From Mannheimia sp041807705 (GTDB lineage: Bacteria; Pseudomonadota; Gammaproteobacteria; Enterobacterales; Pasteurellaceae): a stretch of DNA of 64,000 nucleotides. The DNA lies in NCBI RefSeq assembly GCF_041807705.1, contig NZ_JBGTYY010000007.1, forward strand, positions 1-64,000. The letters are read 5' to 3'. A program made the position numbers and the translations under genes. Under the pieces are notes generated by a model, which saw only the letters and a list, made by a program, of their open reading frames with translations, did not search any database and had not been told where the DNA came from. This document shows positions 58,101 to 64,000 of this stretch, piece after piece. Every line of letters begins with the position of its first letter. The stretch's first letter is position 1.

Positions 58101-59993
58101 ATGAGAAAACTGGTTATCGTAAACGATCAAAATAAAAAACTCGTTCAGTATGTCCCTAAATTTGTATCATCAGGGATTTATCTACCAAGTGCTATATACC
58201 CTATACACTTTTCTAACGCAAAATCTCTGCTTGGCAATGAATACCCTTTTGCCATTTACGATATGCGTGCGGAAAACGGTGTGAATTTTAACCTTGAGGC
58301 ATTTGGCATTCTAGCCGGTACAATTCAAGAAAATGGTACGCTCTATCTGCTCTGCCCTGATTGGGAAAATATAGAAAATATAATCGATTTAGATAGTCTT
58401 AGGTGGAATGATGGTAAAGCAGTTACAGCACCAAATTTTTATCATTATTTCAAGCAGTTAGTAACCCAATATCAATTTGAATCTAGGGGCGAATTACATT
58501 CGCCTTTCAGTTATCCTAGCTCAAAGGACGAATGTAATTCGCCCCTACGATTAACGAACGAACAGCAAAAAATCTTGAAAAATCTACCGCTTGATAATCC
58601 AGATATTCATTTAATTACTGCCCCTCGAGGGAGAGGAAAATCGACTTTAGCGGGTTTGCTTGCGACAGAACTTACGCAGCAACACAATGTATTGATTACT
58701 GCTCGTTCCTTATCTGCTCTTCCAAGTTTTTGGCGTTCGGCTGAGCAAAAAATCCCATTTTTCGCACCTGATCATTTAACCGAGCTGGTTAAAAGTAAAA
58801 AAATTTCGCCTAACCAATGGCTTTTTATTGATGAAGCCGCCAGCCTTCCCTTACCGATACTCCACACACTTTGTGCCTATTTTGAAAAAGTGGTTTTAAC
58901 CACAACCACCCAAAATTACGAAGGCACAGGTCGAGGTTTTGAACTGAAATTGCCGAAGATGTTAAATAAACTATTCAAACATTGGACATTATCGCAACCA
59001 CTACGCTGGGGGGAAAATGATCCGTTAGAGCATTTTATTAACGATTTACTCCTGTTAAATGGCTATACCGTAGGGGAAAATTGCAATTTTCCCCTACAAT
59101 CTGTGGAAGTAGCATTAATACAACGCAGAATTGAATTTTACCGCTTACTTGCCAACGCCCATTACAAAACTACCCCAACGGATTTACGCCGTTTATTTGA
59201 TGGCGAAAATCAAATTTTATTGCAAGAAATAGAGAATGACCAACTGATTGGCGGTATCTGGGCAATGCTTGAAGGTGGTTTAAGCGAGGAATTAACCCAC
59301 GCAATTTGGTTAGGTGAACGTCGCCCTCAAGGTAACTTGGTGGCTCAATATCTCTGCTTTCAAGGAAATTTACCAGAGGCTTGCAAACTGCATTCAGTTC
59401 GTATTTCTCGTATTGCAGTTAAGCCTGAAAAGCAAAATCAGGGTGTTGGCAAGCGGTTGATTTCTCGCTTTATTTTGCAAAATTCTTCAGCAAAACGACC
59501 GCTTGATTTTATCTCTGTCAGCTTTGGTCTAACTGCTCCACTCTATACCTTTTGGCAATCTTGCGGTTTTGATCTTGTGCAAATCACACCGAATAAAGAG
59601 GCAAGTAGCGGTTATCATAGTGCGATGATGATTTATCCTTTATCAGAAAAAGGTAAACAGTTTGCTCAGCAAGCCACCCAAGCCTTTGCCAGAGATTTTG
59701 CCTTCCAGCTATTTTTTGATGATGTTTATGAAGAATTGCAAAATGTTGAGCAATTTAGACCGCTTGCAGAGAAAAATTTAGCAGATCGTGATTGGCAAAA
59801 CCTTACTGCTTTTGCCAATGGCAAACGAGCTTTATCAGCGGTTTATGTGAGTTTAAAGCGTTTATATTTTTCTAATCCCGAAAAGCTGATTTCACTTGCT
59901 GTTTTTAGTAAAAATAAACAAAAGCGTTCAAAAGCAGAAACGGAAAAATACCGACAAATTGTGCAAACATATTTAAAAACAGTTAATCATTAA
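58101..59993 (+). CDS. tmcA: tRNA(Met) cytidine acetyltransferase TmcA, with embedded palindromes
   Basis: A 630-residue enzyme that acetylates C34 of elongator tRNA-Met using ATP and acetyl-CoA. Walker A is APRGRGKSTLAG (about 174-185), FIDEAASLPLP is the Walker B region, and the GNAT domain with VSRIAV-like strand and QNQGVGKRLISRFI follows (about 430-470). Two palindromes interrupt the coding sequence without breaking the frame: a 19-bp inverted repeat at 58484-58547 (residues about 128-149) and a 28-bp palindrome at 59070-59097 (about 324-332). Both lie in variable stretches between motifs. Confidence 0.92.
   Translation: MRKLVIVNDQNKKLVQYVPKFVSSGIYLPSAIYPIHFSNAKSLLGNEYPFAIYDMRAENGVNFNLEAFGILAGTIQENGTLYLLCPDWENIENIIDLDSLRWNDGKAVTAPNFYHYFKQLVTQYQFESRGELHSPFSYPSSKDECNSPLRLTNEQQKILKNLPLDNPDIHLITAPRGRGKSTLAGLLATELTQQHNVLITARSLSALPSFWRSAEQKIPFFAPDHLTELVKSKKISPNQWLFIDEAASLPLPILHTLCAYFEKVVLTTTTQNYEGTGRGFELKLPKMLNKLFKHWTLSQPLRWGENDPLEHFINDLLLLNGYTVGENCNFPLQSVEVALIQRRIEFYRLLANAHYKTTPTDLRRLFDGENQILLQEIENDQLIGGIWAMLEGGLSEELTHAIWLGERRPQGNLVAQYLCFQGNLPEACKLHSVRISRIAVKPEKQNQGVGKRLISRFILQNSSAKRPLDFISVSFGLTAPLYTFWQSCGFDLVQITPNKEASSGYHSAMMIYPLSEKGKQFAQQATQAFARDFAFQLFFDDVYEELQNVEQFRPLAEKNLADRDWQNLTAFANGKRALSAVYVSLKRLYFSNPEKLISLAVFSKNKQKRSKAETEKYRQIVQTYLKTVNH
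58484..58547. repeat. Palindromic element inside tmcA (first)
   Basis: TAGGGGCGAATTACATTCG (58484-58502) and its exact reverse complement (58529-58547), 26 bases apart. Translated in frame as the segment around RGELHSPFS ... CNSPLR. Confidence 0.85.
59070..59097. repeat. Palindromic element inside tmcA (second)
   Basis: A perfect 28-base palindrome with half-site GTAGGGGAAAATTG. It shares the TAGGGG arm start with the first tmcA element, so both may belong to one repeat family. Translated in frame as VGENCNFPL. Confidence 0.85.
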
Positions 59994-60101
59994 AATAATT
60001 TATGATTTAACTTAATTTTTTTATGTTTTCCCTCTTGCTAAATTTTTCATTTAGCCGTATAAATTCACTGTTGTTTTTTTTAATTGTTAAGAGGATTTCC
60101 A

Positions 60102-61298
60102 ATGTCAATGTTCAGCCATATTCAAGCAGCACCGGCAGACCCAATTTTAGGTTTAAGCGAAGCATTTAAAGCAGATACCCGTGAAGGAAAAATCAATCTT
60201 GGAATCGGTGTTTATATGACCGATGAGGGTAAAACCCCGATCGTTAAAGCGGTAAAAGAGGCGGAAAAACGCTTATTAGATACCGAAACCAGCAAAAACT
60301 ACCTTACTATTGATGGCGTTCAAGCCTTCAATGCGGCAACACAAGCGTTATTATTTGGTGAAGGGGCTGAAGTAATTACCTCTGGTCGTGCAAAAACCGC
60401 TCAAAGCTTAGGTGGTACAGGGGCATTGCGTATTGCAGCAGAATTTATCAAACGCCATACCAATGCAAAAAATGTGTGGATTTCCACCCCAACTTGGCCA
60501 AACCACAATGGTATTTTTGATGCGGTTGGAATGAATGTAAAAGGTTATCGCTACTACAATAAAGACACCAATGGCTTAGATTGGGATAACTTAATTGCAG
60601 ACTTAAGCCAAGCAGAAGCGGGCGATGTGGTTTTACTACACGGCTGCTGCCACAACCCAACAGGAATTGACCCAACTCCAGCACAATGGGAAGAATTAGC
60701 GGCATTATCAGCCGAAAAAGGTTGGTTACCATTATTTGACTTCGCTTATCAAGGCTTTGCAAATGGTTTAGAAGAAGATGCTTACGGCTTAAGAGCATTC
60801 ACCAAAAACAATCGTGAATTATTAGTGGCAAGCTCATTCTCGAAAAACTTCGGCTTATATAACGAGCGTGTTGGGGCATTTACCTTAATTGCGGATAACG
60901 CAGATGATGCGAACCGTGCATTTACACAAATTAAATCAATTATTCGTGTACTCTACTCTAATCCATCAGCTCACGGTGCAAGTGCGGTTGCGGTAGCATT
61001 GGCAGATCCTGAACTTAAAGCATTATGGATTGAAGAGCTAGATGAAATGCGTAACCGTATTAAAGATATGCGTACGCAATTAGTTGAAAAACTGAAAGAG
61101 AAAGGCGCGAATAAAGACTTCTCTTTCATTACCGAACAAAACGGTATGTTCTCATTCAGTGGCTTAACCCCTGAGCAAGTAGATAAATTAAAAGATGAAT
61201 TTGCGATTTATGCAGTGCGTTCAGGTCGAATTAATGTGGCAGGTATTACCAGCAAAAATATTGATGCCTTAGCTGATGCAATTGTGAAAGTGTTTTAA
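60102..61298 (+). CDS. aspC: Aspartate/aromatic aminotransferase
   Basis: A 398-residue class I PLP aminotransferase. The PLP lysine is in SSFSKNFGLYNERVG (about residue 247); GCCHNPTGIDPT and FDFAYQGFANGLEED are substrate and cofactor segments. The N-terminal AAPADPILGLSEAFK matches AspC and TyrB types equally, so aspartate versus aromatic preference is not settled. AGAGG is well spaced from the ATG at 60102; the ATG at 60108 is an alternative. Single gene. Confidence 0.9.
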   Translation: MSMFSHIQAAPADPILGLSEAFKADTREGKINLGIGVYMTDEGKTPIVKAVKEAEKRLLDTETSKNYLTIDGVQAFNAATQALLFGEGAEVITSGRAKTAQSLGGTGALRIAAEFIKRHTNAKNVWISTPTWPNHNGIFDAVGMNVKGYRYYNKDTNGLDWDNLIADLSQAEAGDVVLLHGCCHNPTGIDPTPAQWEELAALSAEKGWLPLFDFAYQGFANGLEEDAYGLRAFTKNNRELLVASSFSKNFGLYNERVGAFTLIADNADDANRAFTQIKSIIRVLYSNPSAHGASAVAVALADPELKALWIEELDEMRNRIKDMRTQLVEKLKEKGANKDFSFITEQNGMFSFSGLTPEQVDKLKDEFAIYAVRSGRINVAGITSKNIDALADAIVKVF

Positions 61299-61320
61299 AT
61301 TAACAAGTTAAAATATAGAT

Positions 61321-61388
61321 GGCGCAAGCGTCCACGCTTGTGCCTCTATTTTTTATCATTTTAGGGTACAAGCGTGGACGCCTGCACC
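61321..61388. repeat. Inverted REP-like repeat between aspC and folC
   Basis: 24-base arms, 61321-61344 (starts GGCGCAAGCGTCC) and a near reverse complement at 61365-61388, around an AT-rich loop. It can serve as a two-way terminator for the convergent genes. Confidence 0.7.
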
Positions 61389-61408
61389 ATCATTTAGCTA
61401 TCGTAAAA

Positions 61409-62710
61409 CTACTTTTCCAACCACAGCATAAAATCTGCTACCGTATGGAATGAGCCAAACACTAGCACGATATCTTGTTCGTTTGCTTTTCCAAACAATG
61501 CAAGGCTTGCTTGAGCCACGTTTTCATAGCTGTAAGCGGTCGAATTTGGTAAAACTTTTACCAATTTATTCAATACCGTTCCGCCACTTTGCCCTCGCCA
61601 GCAATCTAAACCTGCACAATGCCATTCATCAATCAAATGTTCTAACGGCTCAACAATGCCAGATAAATCTTTATCTTCCAATGCACTAAATACCGCATAG
61701 ATTTTTTGATTGGCTTGTTTTAACTCTGCAAGTTTGTCAGCTAAATAGCGTGCAGCGTGTGGATTATGCCCTACATCAATAATCACTTTTGCAACGGGCT
61801 TTTGCCCTGAAAATTGAGCGAAATCTTTATCTGAAAGCGTTTGGAAACGCCCTGTCATTTGAGCTTCACCAAAGGCTTCACGAATAACTTGCTCATCAAT
61901 TTCAAACGGTAATTGCATTAATGCTGCAAGTGCCGTGCCAGCATTTGGGATTGGCATTAATGGCAGCGGTAAATCGTTAAAGGATTTCTGCTCAGAAGTC
62001 CAATGAAATAAATTGTTTTTAATTTCAAACTGCCAATCTTTACCTCGATAAAAAGCGTTACAATTTAACGATATTGCCATTTCTTTAATAGAATTAGGGC
62101 AATTCGGCTCGCCAATAATCACAGGAATATGTTTACGGAAAATACCCGCTTTTTCACGCCCAATATCTTCTCGATTGTCCCCTAAAAAAGCGACGTGGTC
62201 GATGTCAATAGAAGTAATAATCGCAAGGTTTGGAGCAACAATATTTGTGGCATCTAAACGCCCACCCAAGCCAACTTCTAAAATTACAATATCTAACTGA
62301 TTTTGCTTAAATAATTCGAACGCAGAGAGTGTGCTAAACTCAAAATAAGTGAGTGAAGCGGTCTTTTTTTCATTAATTTTTGCAAATGACTGAACGTGAT
62401 CACTATCTGGCAGCACATCACCATTAATTCTTACCCGTTCATTGTAATGAATTAAATGGGGGGAAGAATAAACACCCACACGAAAACCGGCTTTTAATAA
62501 AGCCACTTCTAATAATCGGCAAGTTGAGCCTTTGCCATTTGTACCTGCAACGGTAATCACATAAGGGGCTGGATTGAGTAAATCCAACGCCTTTACAACT
62601 GCAGTAATACGTTCTAAACCCATATCAATCGGCTTAGAATGAGCTTGTTCTAAATAGGAAAGCCACGTTTCCAAAGAATCCGTGGCTTTAGGGGTAATTA
62701 ATGTATTCAT
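61409..62710 (-). CDS. folC: Folylpolyglutamate synthase / dihydrofolate synthase
   Basis: A 433-residue cytosolic ATP-dependent ligase adding glutamate to dihydropteroate and to folates. The P-loop is VAGTNGKGSTCRLLE (about 55-69); YSSPHLIHYNERVRING and EVGLGGRLDATNI are Mur-ligase-type substrate motifs, and VIIDVGHNPHAARYLA is the C-terminal signature. Full length. It follows accD by six bases, the same pairing as in E. coli. Confidence 0.95.
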   Translation of the reverse strand: MNTLITPKATDSLETWLSYLEQAHSKPIDMGLERITAVVKALDLLNPAPYVITVAGTNGKGSTCRLLEVALLKAGFRVGVYSSPHLIHYNERVRINGDVLPDSDHVQSFAKINEKKTASLTYFEFSTLSAFELFKQNQLDIVILEVGLGGRLDATNIVAPNLAIITSIDIDHVAFLGDNREDIGREKAGIFRKHIPVIIGEPNCPNSIKEMAISLNCNAFYRGKDWQFEIKNNLFHWTSEQKSFNDLPLPLMPIPNAGTALAALMQLPFEIDEQVIREAFGEAQMTGRFQTLSDKDFAQFSGQKPVAKVIIDVGHNPHAARYLADKLAELKQANQKIYAVFSALEDKDLSGIVEPLEHLIDEWHCAGLDCWRGQSGGTVLNKLVKVLPNSTAYSYENVAQASLALFGKANEQDIVLVFGSFHTVADFMLWLEK

Positions 62711-62716
62711 TCGTGA

Positions 62717-63610
62717 TTATTCTACATCTTCAACAATCAATTCTGCCGTTTTAAATGGCGTTGGCTGATTGGTTAATTTTGCACAAAGGCGAGAAAGCGT
62801 ATCACGCATCTCTTTACGAGGAACGATCATATCAATAGCCCCGTGTTCTAATAGAAACTCAGCACGTTGGAAACCTTCCGGCAGTTTTTCACGCACAGTT
62901 TGTTCAATAACACGAGGGCCTGCAAAGCCGATTAAGGCTTTAGGCTCGGCGATATTCACATCGCCTAACATTGCAAGACTTGCGGAAACACCACCTAATG
63001 TTGGGTCAGTTAATACAGAAATAAACGGCACGCCCTGCTCTTTCATTTTAGCAAGAATTGCACTGGTTTTTGCCATCTGCATTAATGAGAATAACGCTTC
63101 TTGCATACGAGCACCACCTGAAGCGGAGAAACAGATAAATGGAATTTTTTCTGCTAAGGCTTTTTCTGCCGCTTTTACAAATTTCGCACCAACCACAGAA
63201 CCCATTGAACCACCCATAAACTCAAAGTTAAAGGAGGCAGTCACAACAGGCATATTGTGTAATGTGCCAGAGAAAACAAGGAAAGAATCTTTTTCGCCTG
63301 TTTGCTTTTGTGCGGCAGTTAAACGATCTTTATATTTTTTCAGATCTTTAAATTTAAGCACATCTTGCGGTTCTAAATCAGCCGCAATTTCAACCGCTGA
63401 ATCTTTATCTAATAAGTTCAACAAACGTGTACGAGCATCAATACGCATATGATGATCGCATTTTGGGCAAACGTGCTGATTACGTTCTAACTCCTCGCTA
63501 TAAAGAACCTGCTCACAGCTTGTACATTTTGTCCAAACGCCTTCAGGGATTTTTGATTTTGCAGTACTTGATGATGAATCTCTACCTAAAATTCTGTCTA
63601 ACCAGCTCAT
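62717..63610 (-). CDS. accD: Acetyl-CoA carboxylase carboxyltransferase subunit beta
   Basis: A 297-residue subunit that with AccA transfers CO2 from carboxybiotin to acetyl-CoA, starting fatty-acid synthesis. The N-terminal zinc ribbon is CTSCEQVLYSEE ... CPKCDHH; the oxyanion-hole segments FMGGSMGSVVGAKF and SASGGARMQEALFSLMQM are intact, as is DPTLGGVSASLAMLGD. Upstream gene of accD-folC. Confidence 0.97.
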   Translation of the reverse strand: MSWLDRILGRDSSSSTAKSKIPEGVWTKCTSCEQVLYSEELERNQHVCPKCDHHMRIDARTRLLNLLDKDSAVEIAADLEPQDVLKFKDLKKYKDRLTAAQKQTGEKDSFLVFSGTLHNMPVVTASFNFEFMGGSMGSVVGAKFVKAAEKALAEKIPFICFSASGGARMQEALFSLMQMAKTSAILAKMKEQGVPFISVLTDPTLGGVSASLAMLGDVNIAEPKALIGFAGPRVIEQTVREKLPEGFQRAEFLLEHGAIDMIVPRKEMRDTLSRLCAKLTNQPTPFKTAELIVEDVE

Positions 63611-63708
63611 TTTTAGTCCTTCTGGATTGAGTTGTGGGATAAATAAAATTCTTGCTATTAAAGCATAAATTACCGTTTTTTGATATGTTTTATTGACATA
63701 TCAGATCA

Positions 63709-63810
63709 CTAACTATGCGTATAAGTTCGATAAAAAAACGCAATCAGAAGAATGACGAGCATTATTACAATTTGAATTAAACGTTTTTTAGTTAATTTTT
63801 CTGCTGCCAT
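63709..63810 (-). CDS. Small single-span membrane protein
   Basis: 33 residues: a basic N-terminus (MAAEKLTKKRL), one hydrophobic helix (about 12-27) and a short polar tail (YRTYTHS). AGGA precedes the ATG. It is open, has a sound ribosome-binding site and reads as a real membrane peptide. Function unknown; it lies alone between accD and mazG. Confidence 0.6.
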   Translation of the reverse strand: MAAEKLTKKRLIQIVIMLVILLIAFFYRTYTHS

Positions 63811-63918
63811 TTCGTTCCTAATTTTGCTAAAAATTGGCTTATTATAAGCGAAAAGAGCGTTATTATGCTAGAATTTGTAAAATTTTGATAAAAATTGACC
63901 GCTTGTAAAAGGAAAAAT

Positions 63919-64000
63919 ATGGCCACTATCGAACAATTTCTTGAAGTCGTAAACCAACTTCGCCACCCTGAACACGGCTGCCCGTGGGATTTAAAACAAA
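63919..64000 (+). CDS. mazG: Nucleoside triphosphate pyrophosphohydrolase MazG (5' part)
   Basis: The first 27 residues (MATIEQFLEVVNQLRHPEHG, then CPWDLKQ) match the N-terminus of MazG, which hydrolyses NTPs and lowers ppGpp under starvation. The PWD-type motif (GCPWDLKQ) is conserved. AAAAGGA lies before the ATG. The gene runs off the window. Confidence 0.85.
   Translation, partial: MATIEQFLEVVNQLRHPEHGCPWDLKQ

Overview
The window looks like a piece of a Pasteurellaceae chromosome close to the replication terminus. It is AT-rich and full of copies of the ACAAGCGGT uptake-signal core, the variant typical of the Actinobacillus pleuropneumoniae / Mannheimia / Bibersteinia branch. Housekeeping proteins (GlnS, GdhA, RlmM, Tgt, FolC, AccD, MoaA-E) all fit gamma-proteobacteria. 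A recognisable dif site (2535-2562) places the left end in the terminus region. The genus cannot be settled from sequence alone; Mannheimia or a relative is a reasonable guess.

Layout. 1-2562: a minimal filamentous-phage-like element of about 2.4 kb inserted at dif. It carries an initiator, a putative ssDNA-binding protein, a small repressor with paired operators and one unknown gene, but no coat, adsorption or assembly genes. Its left end holds two inverted dif-like sites that could fold into a single-stranded attP. 2680-14984: core genes (metB, dapB, a two-gene unknown pair, rlmM, a DUF423 gene, a GlsB-like gene, a substrate-binding protein, glnS, gdhA, bamE, yejK, ridA, pgeF). 15083-16590: tRNA-Ile2 followed by a decayed island with an integrase stub and a broken toxin-antitoxin-like pair. 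17079-19454: a sialidase autotransporter. 19621-24356: hpt, pmbA, darP, a SirB2 gene, a DUF554 gene, ubiX, yhbP. 24340-28901: an inactivated siderophore cassette (AraC regulator, TonB receptor, periplasmic esterase) bounded by yhbP and a second, broken yhbP copy. 28952-35059: a WG-repeat protein, a TusA-like protein, a hemerythrin protein, tgt, a tiny lipoprotein, a DUF1439 protein, a cold-shock protein and an EamA transporter.

35136-53268 is a respiratory and TCA block with a type III restriction-modification system in it: a cytosolic BisC-type reductase, acnB-icd with divergent gltA (citrate to 2-oxoglutarate), res and mod, then torZ-torY (periplasmic S/N-oxide reductase and its c-type cytochrome) and an unusual LuxR-type regulator fused to a periplasmic-binding-protein-like sensor. 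The mod gene has a tract of eight 7-bp repeats, and at this repeat number its two halves are out of frame (OFF). 53439-56263 is the molybdopterin operon moaA-moaC-moaD-moaE behind a Moco riboswitch, which supplies the cofactor used by both molybdo-reductases. 56281-64000 holds ybeY, a DUF805 gene with an unknown partner, tmcA (carrying two palindromes inside its reading frame), an aspartate/aromatic aminotransferase, folC, accD, a 33-residue membrane peptide and the start of mazG.

Most striking: the dif-integrated satellite with a foldable attP, the phase-variable type III methyltransferase, the LuxR-PBP regulator beside torYZ with a palindrome in the gap, the degenerate fifth heme site in TorY, and palindromes embedded in tmcA.
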